This document shows, piece after piece, positions 45,701-55,922 of a DNA stretch of 64,000 nucleotides. The stretch spans positions 21,660,232-21,724,231 of the forward strand of contig CM046299.1 in assembly GCA_025267735.1 (NCBI GenBank), in the 5' to 3' direction. Source of the DNA: Mactra quadrangularis. Its lineage: Eukaryota > Mollusca > Bivalvia > Venerida > Mactridae. The notes below the pieces were generated by a model that saw nothing but the letters and a program-made list of their open reading frames with translations, had not been told where the DNA came from and searched no databases. The number at the start of each line of letters is the position of its first letter. The stretch's first letter is position 1. The position numbers and the translations under genes are program-made.

Positions 45701-48700
45701 TACATCAATATTACGAGTTCCTCAACTGTAGTCCTCTCACATATTTCTTGCACTTTGTAACAGAATAATAACTATTTACCCTTTTATAGATACAAAATAA
45801 AACCACAATCACACTTTGATCATAATTATACATGTAATGAATTTAAATTATACATTTATCTTTATGTCATGAAGCTTTCTGTGAGAAATGGTATATGTCT
45901 TAAAAATGTTCTTTTTGTAACAAAATGTTCATTATTCTCCTGTCTCAGAACCAGTTAACACATACTTCATGAGACATCTGTTGTTGTCATTCTGAAATAA
46001 ACAAATTTCATTTTATAGCCACATACAAAATAATAAATGTTTACCATAGTAAATAAATCCAACTTGATAAAATAACATTACTTATTACATTTGTATATAA
46101 TTTAAAGAATTTACTTTTGATAGTAGACTCAGTAGCAAAAATAATGAAACTCATTAAATAAGATGCCACCTGGCTAGCTCAATTGGTAGCACGCAAGTCC
46201 ACTGATCGAGGGGTTGCGGGTTTGATTCCAAGGGGGGGGTCATACTTTTGTGGAGCTTTGTCATGAAATTATTACTATGGCCATTCTCCCTCCAACCTAT
46301 GATTTTTAATCATGTAAGGCAGTTGTCAGTCAGACAAAAGTATGCGCTAAGTAGTTGGTAGACAGTTAAATCCAGAGATTTAGCCTTTCCAGGAGGAGTG
46401 AGTAGGTTGACCGACGGCCATTATATGACCTATAAAATGTGTTGCTATGATGTTAAACCCAATAAACAATGAAACATTAAATAAGATGCTAGATTCAGCA
46501 GGTTTTGTCATTATAAATACATTGTAAATAAATTAACATCCCTGGTTTAAACAATTTTTCTAGCATATTTCATATGTTTTCATGGAAGAACATACCTTGT
46601 TTCTATGCTTTGTTATATCAGCATAATAGCAGATCTATGGATACTTTAAAGTTGATGCAAGTATCATGATTATTATTATTTTGTTTACTTTCTTACCATC
46701 ATTTTCTGAAATAATAAACAAATATGACTAATTAGTTTAATGATGAAACAGTTTTAATACATATTTGCTAGTTGTTTTTTTAATAAAAGGTAAACACAGT
46801 ACAGTACTTATTGAGATAGTGACAAAAGTTGATAGGGTTTTTTGCCTTTTTTATTGAAAAGCTAATATACATGTAGCCTTCCTCCAATTAAAATTTCTAA
46901 CATAATTTATCATGATGCACATCTCAAAACAAATAACACTAGACAACAAGCAAATGGTTCATGTTAAAATAAGAAATAGTGACAAATATGCCTTAACACA
47001 CCAGGCTAATGCCTCTCAAGGTCTTAAAAATGAAGACAGAAAAATTAATTTGTTGAGGTCAAGGTCATCCACACCTCAAGATTTTTTCCTATGTTCTCAT
47101 GTGAATCCCCCAAATAATCATTGTTCAGTGCTTAGGTTCACTGTTAAGATCATTAATCAGTCATTGAACATCAATCTAGTTTCATAATTTTAGGTCATAT
47201 ACCTCAAGACTTATGAGGAAGCCAAATCTCTTTCCACGTTCTGATAAACATTGTTTATCAGAGTCCTTTTACGTCACAAATTCCGTCTGATTTGAAACAA
47301 AACATATAAATGCCGGTGTAAAATAAATCTTAATTAAACTAAAATTACTTACCTTGGTTTCCTAGATGGTTTCCTAGAAAATATTTGTCGGTAACAACCT
47401 GTTTTAGTTGTAAACAAACGTCAGATGTCAACAATGTGCAAAATTGCAAATGGCGTATGCAAACCAAGGGAGATAATTCATTACAATTTTGTTAGACGAA
47501 ATATTTTTTCGCTATTTGTCGAAAGAAACATCTTCAAATGATTATTAAATATATTTTGTCTCTTTAAATACATATCTGAATTTAATGAAATGAAAAAATT
47601 AAAACTTTGACGCAAAATATGAAAAATTGGATCACAAGTAAAAAAAGACATGTATGACAGTATGAACAGAGTTGTCTCCCTTTGATCAAAAGTTGAAAAA
47701 AAAGGATAACAATTTACGAAATTACAATTTATTGAAAGAGTGTTCCATCTTTTTTTCTCGTTATGATTAAAATTTAACCTGTCTATTAATGTTATTATAT
47801 GCTTTCTATAATTTTCAAGCGTCATATCAGGAGTTACAGGCATTTATAAAAACACACCTTACATTGAAATATAGAGCAAAAGTGAAAAAGTCGGAAATTT
47901 TCAAAAACAGCATTTTTTCACTGAATTTCGAAAATACAGCCAAAATATTTTCAGGAAATGTTTTTGACTTAGTTTATGAACGACTGAAACTAAAAAAAGC
48001 TGAAAATTGAAAAATCAACTGTAACACATTTTTAGTGTATCCTGCCTGATTTTTCGTGGACAGCCTCTTAATATTTGAAATATTGTGAGTTTGAAACATT
48101 AAAAGATTATTTTTTCATTGTTTTTATTATCAATTATGCTGATTTAAATATGATTAAAAATTAGGACTGCAGCGAGGATCCGAGTAATCGGATATTCGCG
48201 ATCCCGACCAGAAAATCGAGTACGAATATTCGTCACGTCCGATATCGTCGGATCGCGATCTAACTATTTTTTTGGATAAAATGAAAGAACATTTTCAGCT
48301 TAATTACAACTAAAAACGAGTCGCACATCTAATGTAAAGTTAAATTTATGTAGGGAACGAAAAATCTTGCGTCAAAATTCGATTGATACGCTTTTAAAAC
48401 AAAAATGTTATCACTAAAAATGCCCATAAAACGTCTGGTAATAGACATGTTTGGACTACATGGTTTTCCTTATAGTAAAAACTCTTGTAATTTTTCATTA
48501 ACTCTTTTTATTACATGAATTCTGCATGCTTCTTCATTAACAAGTGATTCGTGGTTCGATTCTTAAATCGCTACACATGAATCGTGGTTCGGATCGGATC
48601 GCCACTTGCTCAACGATCCACAGCCCTATCAAAAATCATCATTTCATATGAACATAATATTATTGTAGATTATAATATTTTGTTACCAATTTGAGTGGTA

Positions 48701-51700
48701 AATATTATCATTTATATTACTGCAATTTTCTCTTAAATTATGTATTATTTATATACATGAATTTGAAAAACACATATATAATACCATATAATATTCATAT
48801 TAAACGTAAGCATCCATATGACTACGCACACAAGGTGACGAATCCTCCAAACTTTGTTTAGACGATCTGTCCCCAATTTGAGACGGATCGTCCAAGGGAG
48901 GATCGTTCAAGGGGGAATGTGACAGTAACTTACTGTGTTGGACACTGTCATTCCTATGACAACTATAAGTTTGGCTGGACAAACAACTGAATCCATTTTA
49001 AGTCAGATTTTGTTGAATATCTCTCTCCTCCTATCGCGAAAAATAATTCATTTTAAGATATCAGAATGAAAAAATAACCTGAAATAAGTGAAGGAATTAG
49101 AACCTTTTAGAAACACACATATACTGTTCATTTCACAAAATTCATATATTTATTATTTGTTAACTTCAAAGCATGAAACTAATTTTCTGTATGCTTATTA
49201 TTTCTAAAACTCATGTAGTTTTAATTACTAATATGTTACATTATACTGCAAACAGTGTATAATGTGGTTGTGGTTAGAAAGTTTGGACCACCTTGTTTGT
49301 AGTTGAGACTAGCAAATGATCAGTGCAATACAATATTAAATCATTTCTCCAATTGACTCTATTGAGTTGCTGTTAAAGCTGCATACAAGTTCTGTTAGTC
49401 TATTCATTGTTGGTAGAAAAGTATAAATGGACCCAATTCTTTGAATACTGCGTACTAGACATACTCTGGCAAATGATTGCTGTTTTTGTTAAATTCAACT
49501 AATCATGTTGTTTTCTACCTCATTTTGTTGTGTTTTAATTTAATTAATGCAGTCTTAGTTAACAATTGTTGATGGTTTCATTTATGAAAATGACCACGGT
49601 TTGTCAAAAGACTGTTAAGCTATAAAACTTGGAATACAAACAAAAACACTAAAGTATATCAATTCAACTGTTGAATCACTTACCATGTATAGTGTTATGG
49701 CAAAATATGCTTACACTTCGACAAGCAGTCTTCATAAAAATCTTTCTGCACAAATGTCCATGTACAATTATGCTAGGCCTTTTTATTTTTTAGCTCATAA
49801 TAGTCCTACAACCTGATTTATATCTTAATTATAATGACCACATGTCTCTATATCAAAGGCCAATGAATTCCAATGAAGTTTCACAGCAAACAACGCTGTC
49901 TTGTTCAGTGCTTTTCAGCACTTTGATTTTTGTTGTAGGACCAATCAATATTAGTGATTCAGAGAACAACATATGTTTATGGTATGACCAAAGTACAACT
50001 CACTACTTTGGGGGAAATTGTACGGAAAACTATCGCATGATTTGTTACAAAGGTAAATAATACTTAAATACATTATAACTTGTATTTTAACCTGGGGATT
50101 TTAGAAAATAACGTTCATATACATTTAGAGTTAGAACAATGGTTCAATAATTAGTCCACTCAACCTGTTACTATCAATACGCTACCTGAAATAAAAACCT
50201 TTGGCGAGGAAAAACACTTTACATTGAAATATTTGTTTTGACTTAAGAATATAAATATATTTATATTTAAACAGATAGAGATGTTTGGCTATATAATGGA
50301 AGTAAAAATTTCGGTAGTTGGACTACTATGACCACAAGGTGCTTCTCCGGTGGTAATGATAAGAGAAGAGGAATACCTTCCAGTTATAAAATCACCAAGG
50401 AGTTGAATACATCAGTAACAGCCCAAATGTGGACAGGTTTAATACGTAATGGGGTGATTTATCCGATTACAAGTAAGTTGGAAGTTTTAGCAAATAAACA
50501 ATTATAAATTACTTGTCATATGTGTCTCGCTTTGTTGGCACTTATTAACTTAGTTATGTTACAATCATTGTTCCTTTTGAATTTTCGTTTTCTTACACAT
50601 GAATTCATGCATTTTTATAAGTACAAAAATAGTAATCAGTTGTTATTATGAAATTCAATGGTATTTTACGATTTTAAATATGGCGACTGTATCATCAAAA
50701 TCTTAACAGAAGAATTTGAAGAACATGTTTACCTGATATATTTCACTAGAATGCCTATCATCAATTTATGTTAGCCTAAATTAAAATTTAGTCTGGACTT
50801 GTTTTTAAAGAAATATTCATTTCAAACTTAATTACACCAGGTAACCCACTAAAGCGGGCGCAAAAGGCTAAAGCGAGCGATTAACAATCGCTGAATATTT
50901 TGACTGTTACCAGTGAAGTAATTTTGTTAGTTTTTAGCTAAGCCCACATTGTTGGGGTAATATTGTACCGATACTTCGAGCAGAAAAAAACTCGTACTAA
51001 AACACTCGAGATTTATTTCATACGTTCAAAGTTTGTATCTTTATTCGGTTCTAAGATAAAAAATAAGTTATTTCCTTAACAAAATACTCTTAATACGTAT
51101 TATTCATGTTCATCATTTAATGCATATTGTATATTTTGATTGCAGATACTACTAATGTTACAGAAGGGAAATATGGTTATATCAATATTTCAACAGGCCA
51201 GCTTTTGTTTACTAACGATAGTGCAGTGAAAAAAAGAGCACTTTGTGTTGAAGGTATAGAAGTGTGATACTGTAATAATCACCTGTGTATATAATCTATA
51301 ACTTATCTGCGTTGACATATATATATATTTGATACAAGTTTCATGTTTATTACTTTGGCACCACATATATAAAAAATTAGAAGACTTTTTACAAGTGTTG
51401 TTAATTATTTGATATAATAATTACACCATTAACTTGGATGTAATTATAATGTATTATGTTTAACACTACATTTTAACAGTATTTCAGTCATATTGTGGTA
51501 AGACATTCAACTCACATTAATTCTACTCGGCGTTTAGCCTAGTACTTAGTGCACACTCTTGCCATTTTTCGTACACTGCTCAATTTGATACAAAAGTAGA
51601 AACTTTTCCTGACCGAGCTTTACAATGGTACGAGGTCCCGCCCGAGAATCCGACCTTAGATATATTGTGGGATGCCCTTCCGACACAACTAACAAAGTGT

Positions 51701-54700
51701 AATGAGAAGAAATCAGACCTGAAAACATTTGATCGCTATGTATGGTTTATTGGAAAATTTCTTAAAATATTTCAAGCTATGTATGAAAAACTATCGGCAT
51801 GTATTCGAACCCCTAATGGACTCACCGAGTATTTTAAATGTTCAATTGGCACAAGACAAGGATGTGTTAGCAGCCCGTTATTATTCTCATTGTTCATAGA
51901 TGACTTATCTTCTTTATTACGTAGAGAATGTGGTTCTGGAATTTTTATTAATAATGACATACCAGATATCCTCAATATTATGTTCGCTGACGATATTGCA
52001 AATTGTGCCGAAACAGCAATCAAACTTCAAAAACAAGTCGATACTGTTCATTTATTCTGTCAACAAACCGGTATGGAAGTTGATGTAAATAAAACAAAAA
52101 ATATTGTTTTCAGAAATGGGGGACCTCTGCGTAGTTATGAAAAAATGGTTTTATAGGAATTCATTAATTGAAGTTGTATCATTTTATAGGTACATGGGTA
52201 TACTCTTTACTCCTAAACTATCATGGACCCGCGCGAAGATCACGCTCGCAGCACAAGCTAGAAAAGCTATTATGTCAATACATGCATTCCAACGAAAATT
52301 TGGATATTTTGAACATGAAGATATTTTTAAGCTCTTTGATACAATAGTTAAGCCTATTCTTTGTTACGGTAGCCAAATTTGGGGGTTCGAATACTGTCAT
52401 CAAATTGAATCTATTCATGCCAGTTTTTGTAAAAAAATACCTTGGTTTATCTAGACATATAAATGATAGCATGGCTCTTGGAGAATGCGGTGGAATTGCT
52501 TTGTGTTCAACTTACTACGTGCGTAGTATTCAGTATTGGTGTCGTCTGTTAGAAATGGAACCTCATAGATACCCGCGTAATTGTTATTTGATGCTTAAAC
52601 AACAAGACGACATTGGTCGTCATAATTCGGCAAGTAAAGTAAAGGCATTACTTTTTCGTTATGGTTTTGGTCATGTGTGGTTAACACAAGAGTTAGGCAA
52701 CTCAAAGGCATTTTTGTTTTTATTTAAACAAAGAGTAGTTGACTGCATTAGGCAGGATTGGAGCAATGATATACATGCATCTAATAGATGTACTTTATAT
52801 CAAAACTTCAAATCTCTGCTTGATGTAGAACGCTATCTCACGTGTAATATGCCATTTTATCTTAGGAAAGCAATTTGTCGTTTTCGCTGTTCTAACCATA
52901 AACTATGTGTAGAAACCGGACGTCACAATAATATAGACAGGCAACTGCGATTTTGTAATTTTTGTTTAATGCACGAGGGTATCGAGGTAATTGAAGATGA
53001 AATTCATGCATTCTTCTTTTGTAAATTATACTCAGACATTCGTTCACAATATATTCATAATTTATATCTTAGAAAGTGTCACAATGAATATTATAGAATC
53101 ATGTCAACCCAAAATATTGAAACAATTAAAAGATGTTCCACATTCATATATCACCTCCTTAAATTTAGAAATGCATTCCAGCAATGGTGAAGTATTACAT
53201 AAATACATTATCTTTATTACCTCTATAACCAGTAAATTGTATAATTTGTTATAATCATGGTGAACCTTTATAATACTACTATTTTGAAACATATGTATGT
53301 AATGGGCCGGAGGCTTAAATCAATTAATAAAAGTTGTTGTTGTTGTTGTTTATACTACTTGAATACATAAAACTGTTACATTAATATACATAAGCTAGTC
53401 ATTTAAACTTATTGCGTGAATATAACATATAAATATTTCAGGATCAATTGTTGAAGCTGAGACAACTACTAGTACAGGTAAAACAACTACTATAATAAAA
53501 CCGCTTCTACTGTTAAGCTTACACGTTCAAGTAGAAATGATTACTCTAGTGTACAAACAGAGACATCGTTTCATGCGACAGGTAGTCTGATACTTTTTTA
53601 TATTAGTTTCAGTATATACATGTACATATACTTGAAGTTGTAATCTAATAAAATGTCCTTCATTTAGTAAAAAAGTTATGTGAGTCTTTTATAATTAAGG
53701 AATTAATCTATATTGGTAATGAATTTATCTGTTAATTGTTTTTTTTTAATATTAAATTTCAACGTATCAAATGTTAAAGAAAAAAACAAACTACCATATA
53801 ACTACAGATGAAAATACCACTGATAAAGAGGAACGTTTGAAAAAAGGCAAATAATTGAATTTGTTATAAATTCTTTAGTTAAAACCATATTCATATAATT
53901 GCCTATCTAGATAGTTATTCAAAACAACCATACAATTATTTTTGATTAAATTCTCTGCCTCTTTCACTAATAATAGAATGTTACCAAGTGCTGAATACTT
54001 ATATTTGATTCTTTTTAAAAAGAGGATTGTAAATGATTAATATCAGTAGTGAGAGTATAACAGTAATTGATATTAAGACGGATGTACTTTAGGTATGTTA
54101 GGTTTACAAGTTATAACAAATGTAGAACTATATGAACATTATAAATTTCAGACTTACTTATATTCGTACACGCTGCGGTCTTGCTAATTTTAACATAGCC
54201 TTTACGTTGAAAAATGGTGAAAGACGGTCAGATGAAAAAGGTTTCTTCTAGTGAAATTATCAACCATTTGATTGCTCTAACGTTCGTCTAAAAGTTCGTC
54301 CAAATTAATACGTTTGACAGATTATGTTCATAATATTTGTAATATCACCAATTTCCTCACTAAGCATCATGCAATATGAAAAGGGTGCGAAAGACATGTC
54401 CATACGTAGTTTACGGTTGATGTTATGCATCAATGCTTTTGAAACATTATAAAATAAATTCCATTTGAAAAACTTATAATTGCACAAATATCTTATTTAT
54501 TTGATCTAAATAGTTTAAAAGTGGAAGCTACTTTTGAAACAAGAATGGTATCCATTTACTTTCATTCACATTTTATCAGGATTTGACTGACGAAAATTTT
54601 ACTTTAATTGTTAGGGTCATCAGATGTTGGAGCAATTGTTGGAGCTTCTTTGGCTATTATAATTGTCATCATTGTAGTAGTTGTTCTTGTCGTATTATGG

Positions 54701-55799
54701 AAGAGGTATGCTATATACTTTATAATATATGATTATATTCATATAGTTTCTCCTAATGAAATTCTAATTTAGGACTCATGAAGGGTATTTTATTTGCTAC
54801 TAGGCAAACAATTCTATATTGGTGTTATTTGCATTAAGTAATCAGTGAAACGTGTGCTAATCTTCATTTTAAAAGATAATATTTGGGACATTCATAATCA
54901 GAGAAAGAAAAAACAAAATTATATTGCTCATTACTCGTTAGATTCATACAAAATACTTTAAGTCAGTATCAAGATATAGACAGGGGACTATAAATATATA
55001 AAAATGTACAACTTTATTAAATCCTAAATAGTTTTTCATTTTTTCGAATGCTAAAGAATTTAAATACCATTTAAATACTTTCTGCTATTTTGTATAAATC
55101 TGTTACAGGGGTATGAAGTTTCCGTTCAAAAAGGCGAGGCAATTGGAAAGAGAAAATACACAGGCAACTAACATGACGTACAATTTTGTTAGACCAGATA
55201 ATACTATTCAAGGTACAGCCGAATCTTCTTTTAACAACTATGCAGAAGTAGATGTAAGCAAAATGACACCAGGTACAGGAGTGACACAAAATGGTGATGC
55301 AAATAGGACAAGTGATTCTTCGAATGAGACACATCCTTATATCGTTCTTGAAAAGGGGAACGAAGGTACATATGACACAACAAAAACAACTCCTCAAATC
55401 CATGATCAACATACATTCAATCCATATAATGAAATAAGCCTTGAAGAAAGTTCTAACTATGATCATATTGGTGCACATGTCAACGATTCTAAAACACTTG
55501 GTTTGGGCAATCCTTATAATTCAACAACGCTGGCAAGTTCAAACAAATATAATGGATTAAAAAACAATGCTTTCAATAGAAATGACGACAGCGACGACAC
55601 TTATAATCACATTGACGGTCAGTTACTTCAAACTGAGCTTAACCAGTCGGACAACCCGTATAACACAACAGCGTTAGGACAATACCGAGATCACAACCTA
55701 CAGAACGATTACGGAGGTACCAACATTGCTTTTAATAGTAATGACGAATGTGACGACACCTATAATCACATTGGTGACCAGCCTGGTCAAAATGATTAA
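27704..55799 (+). CDS. Receptor copy C: split CTLD/WSC, short stalk, TM, ITAM-like tail (11 exons)
   Basis: Exons 27704-27758, 33264-33449, 34067-34194, 34763-34913, 49939-50052, 50275-50472, 51146-51253, 53442-53477, 53808-53834, 54615-54705 and 55109-55799 sum to 1785 nt, an open frame of 594 residues. Domain order equals copy B, and all eight WSC cysteines and the four CTLD cysteines are kept. The stalk is much shorter (12 residues in exon 8 against 33 in B), and exon 9 has a weak donor (GTTTGA). The tail ends early at TAA 55797-55799 and lacks the last YxxI repeat. Intron 4 has grown to 15 kb by transposon insertions and intron 7 holds a LINE. The gene may be active or in early decay; the frame itself gives no sign of being dead. 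Confidence 0.7.
28743..28812 (-). repeat. tRNA-like SINE relic, minus strand (copy C)
   Basis: Counterpart of 6905-6975 with several substitutions, B-box-like GGCTCAATTCC kept on the minus strand. Confidence 0.45.
31815..32215 (+). mobile_element. Old SINE in intron 1 of copy C, interrupted
   Basis: Counterpart of 9950-10200. A piece of about 150 bases at roughly 31990-32140 splits it between GGTTGATAGATCAATG and CAGAGATTTAGTC. Confidence 0.55.
33264..33449 (+). CDS. Copy C exon 2: first half of CTLD
   Basis: 186 nt, two codons longer than in B. YTWSQANRVC and WLGY kept. Donor GTAAGA. Confidence 0.75.
33450..34066 (+). other. Copy C intron 2
   Basis: AT-rich, lacks the SINE found in intron 2 of copy B. 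Nothing else recognised. Confidence 0.5.
34067..34194 (+). CDS. Copy C exon 3: N-terminal half of WSC
   Basis: 128 nt (three codons longer than B), phase 1 to 0. GCAK, CWSAC and AVHGNE. Acceptor TTTAAG, donor GTAATT. Confidence 0.75.
34195..34762 (+). other. Copy C intron 3
   Basis: AT-rich, phase 0, splits the WSC domain just before CYC as in copy B. Nothing else recognised. Confidence 0.5.
34763..34913 (+). CDS. Copy C exon 4: C-terminal half of WSC
   Basis: 151 nt, phase 0 to 1. CYCLD, KCDIGCPSQP, VCGG and EYVSLYK kept; four extra codons in the GGVVNNDDE loop relative to B. Confidence 0.75.
34958..35497. mobile_element. piggyBac-like MITE, 540 bp
   Basis: Bounded by TTAA at 34954-34957 and 35498-35501. 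Termini are imperfect inverted repeats, CCCTAAACTGG on the left and CCAGTAAAGGG on the right. TTAA target duplication with CCCT ends is the piggyBac pattern. No transposase; the small ORFs inside are not recognised. Lies 40 bases into intron 4 of copy C and is absent from copy B. Confidence 0.8.
36230..36350 (+). repeat. Short direct repeats inside the palindromic element
   Basis: About four copies of a unit of roughly 40 bases built on AAACATGAGACT(A/T)CATGTAGCCCC. Confidence 0.6.
36664..37281 (+). CDS. ORF in palindromic element, possible MADF-like fragment
   Basis: 205 codons from ATG 36664. The middle part (KIIETVSENEAIYDCTHSD) resembles the start of a MADF DNA-binding domain, which occurs in accessory proteins of some DNA transposons. 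The first third overlaps inverted-repeat sequence and looks non-coding. The similarity is weak and judged by eye. Could equally be a chance open frame. Confidence 0.25.
   Translation: MHWSLIHSSKEHHNYSLNIKYGIVINHDQSSRKKLYSRMQLLYDLRLAFHSSVLRSTRLSLGLFNTSDPSPLPCPCPCLSLSERNFTYTDTSRMHIVQETPLRSKEPNELPRIFEKKIIETVSENEAIYDCTHSDHKHTSIKWTIRNSATKSLKIEDIVYFVKQSQFPTLANGKMSNFLCKKTLYESLTTAKEHLISFRALYTYV
37991..38154 (+). repeat. 41-bp minisatellite, four units
   Basis: Four nearly identical 41-base units containing AACTATAAATTGTAAGACGC and CTCTATCTGTGTAGTGTT. The last three differ from the first by two bases (TTCTGT against TTTTGC), suggesting recent expansion. Confidence 0.95.
38635..38745 (+). mobile_element. 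5'-truncated SINE fragment
   Basis: Matches the 3' half of the SINE at 11458-11678 (GGTGATTGAAAAGTGTCTAG, AAGAGCTGGCCGTCGTAT, GTTGAATACGATGTTGAAAA). No tRNA-like head. Confidence 0.7.
39165..39235 (+). mobile_element. Possible LINE 3'-end relic
   Basis: AAGCGCTTTTGAACATATG, then AAAAGAGCGCTATTCAAATG followed by (TAA)n. Tails of this form are common at the 3' end of L2/CR1-type LINEs. No coding remnant upstream was recognised. Confidence 0.4.
40300..40575 (+). repeat. Diverged minisatellite of about 50 bp
   Basis: Five irregular units with CATGATACCATACAAGTATG and CTAAGACNTAC-type words at about 40307, 40358, 40408, 40463 and 40540. Confidence 0.6.
40576..42300. other. Copy C intron 4, unassigned stretch
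   Basis: AT-rich, no recognisable gene or repeat boundary. A minus-strand open frame at 41229-41525 is not recognised. Confidence 0.4.
42345..42670 (+). repeat. Two tandem units of about 160 bp with GTTGGTGGCAGAACC
   Basis: Units share TTATTYGCCGACGCTT, GCATNATTGCGATTAGTA and end GTTGGTGGCAGAACC (about 42510-42523 and 42648-42662). The TGGTRGCAGAA word, first at 42331, resembles a tRNA-complementary primer-binding site placed after an LTR. Confidence 0.6.
42765..43610 (+). repeat. Tandem repeat of about 100-122 bp, seven units
   Basis: Units contain CTCCGAGTTGTTCCTGAGAC, TGTCCGGACTCGGGGTCTGT and ATAACCCGAGGTTGTGTTCG. Starts near 42884, 42986, 43099, 43217, 43337, 43459 and 43580. GC content is clearly above the surroundings. 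Open frames across it on both strands follow from the repeat and are not genes. Confidence 0.85.
44014..48067. mobile_element. 4 kb TTAA-flanked DNA transposon, non-autonomous
   Basis: Flanked by TTAA at 44010-44013 and 48068-48071. Termini are a perfect inverted repeat of about 25 bp starting GAGGCTGTCCACGAAAAATC on the left, with its complement ending at 48067. TTAA duplication with GA...TC ends fits Kolobok better than piggyBac, whose ends are CCC. No transposase found. The 120-residue minus-strand ORF at 47481-47843 near the right end is not recognised. A younger SINE is nested at 46167-46474. Confidence 0.75.
46167..46474 (+). mobile_element. Young tRNA-derived SINE nested in the 4 kb element
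   Basis: Head CACCTGGCTAGCTCAATTGG with B-box-like GGGTTTGATTCC; 3' end GATGTTAAACCCAATAAACA. Flanked by a perfect 15-bp duplication CATTAAATAAGATGC at 46152-46166 and 46475-46489. The intact relative of the old copies at 9950 and 31815. Confidence 0.9.
48162..48628. mobile_element. hAT-like MITE, 467 bp
   Basis: Ends TAGGACTGCAG and CTACAGCCCTA-type (written CCACAGCCCTA on the right), imperfect inverted repeats. Flanks TTAAAAAT (48154-48161) and TCAAAAAT (48629-48636) match at seven of eight bases, the 8-bp duplication size of hAT. Inside are many GATCGGATCGCGATC-like words. No ORF. Confidence 0.7.
48640..49938. other. Copy C intron 4, last part
   Basis: AT-rich, no gene recognised. The final 100 bases lead to the TTGTTGTAG acceptor of exon 5. 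Confidence 0.45.
49939..50052 (+). CDS. Copy C exon 5: second half of CTLD
   Basis: 114 nt, same length as B. NNICLWYD, GGNC and YRMICYK keep the three C-terminal lectin cysteines. Donor GTAAAT. Confidence 0.75.
50275..50472 (+). CDS. Copy C exon 6: second lectin-like module, first part
   Basis: 198 nt, five codons longer than B. VWLYNG, W, the Cys in TRCF and MWTGLIRNGVIYP are kept. Donor GTAAGT. Confidence 0.75.
50473..51145 (+). other. Copy C intron 6
   Basis: AT-rich; nothing recognised. Confidence 0.45.
51146..51253 (+). CDS. Copy C exon 7: second lectin-like module, end
   Basis: 108 nt as in B. YGYINISTGQLLF and ALCVE. Acceptor TTGCAG, donor GTATAG. Confidence 0.75.
51743..53350 (+). 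mobile_element. 5'-truncated LINE in intron 7 of copy C
   Basis: Non-LTR reverse transcriptase in gene orientation. The frame from 51743 to about 52140 has GTRQGCVSSPLLFSLFIDDL and FADDI (the usual YADD catalytic box with Phe), ending in a SKTK-like NKTKNIVF. The frame then shifts near 52130 (continuing to 52454) and again near 52430 (continuing to 53190). The last part ends in a C..C...H...C cluster (CNFC, H, FFFC), typical of the C-terminal region of these proteins. It ends with a (TTG)n tail at 53333-53350. The left border is where similarity to copy B intron 7 stops. A dead copy with two frameshifts; the clade (jockey/RTE-like) is uncertain. Confidence 0.85.
53442..53477 (+). CDS. Copy C exon 8: shortened Thr stalk
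   Basis: 36 nt, phase 1 both ends, encodes GSIVEAETTTST; donor ACAG|GTAAAA as in B. Three 21-nt repeat units present in B are missing. Beyond the donor the B frame is shifted by one base here, so reading through is not possible in C. Confidence 0.6.
53808..53834 (+). CDS. Copy C exon 9: doubtful short stalk exon
   Basis: 27 nt, phase 1 both ends (DENTTDKEE). The acceptor TACAG sits 12 bases downstream of the B equivalent and the donor GTTTGA is weak. If unused, exon 8 joins exon 10 in frame, giving 585 residues. Confidence 0.35.
53835..54614 (+). other. Copy C intron 9
   Basis: AT-rich; aligns with intron 9 of B. Nothing else recognised. Confidence 0.45.
54615..54705 (+). CDS. Copy C exon 10: transmembrane helix
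   Basis: 91 nt, phase 1 to 2. SSDVGAIVGASLAII and a V-rich run ending VVLWK. Differs from copy A in only a few positions over the shared part. Confidence 0.85.
54706..55108 (+). other. Copy C intron 10
   Basis: Matches 81-563 of copy A, with deletions of some tens of bases. Nothing else recognised. Confidence 0.5.
55109..55799 (+). CDS. Copy C exon 11: cytoplasmic tail, early stop
   Basis: Tail with YAEV, YIVL, ITAM-like YNEI-x7-YDHI at 55425-55469 and two DTYNHI repeats. Ends at TAA 55797-55799, the same changed codon as in copy A. The old stop is at 55920-55922 with the intervening frame intact. Confidence 0.85.
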
Positions 55800-55922
55800 A
55801 CAACTACGGATAATCCGTATAATACAACAACGCTAGGTGATGCACAGACGAATGGTGTTAATAACTCTGCTTTCAACAACAATGATGATAGTGAGGACAC
55901 ATACACTCATATTTACGGTTAA

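Noticed and set aside
47481..47843. Transposase of the 4 kb TTAA element
   Set aside because: The 120-codon minus-strand frame has no catalytic motif and is AT-rich; it may be chance.
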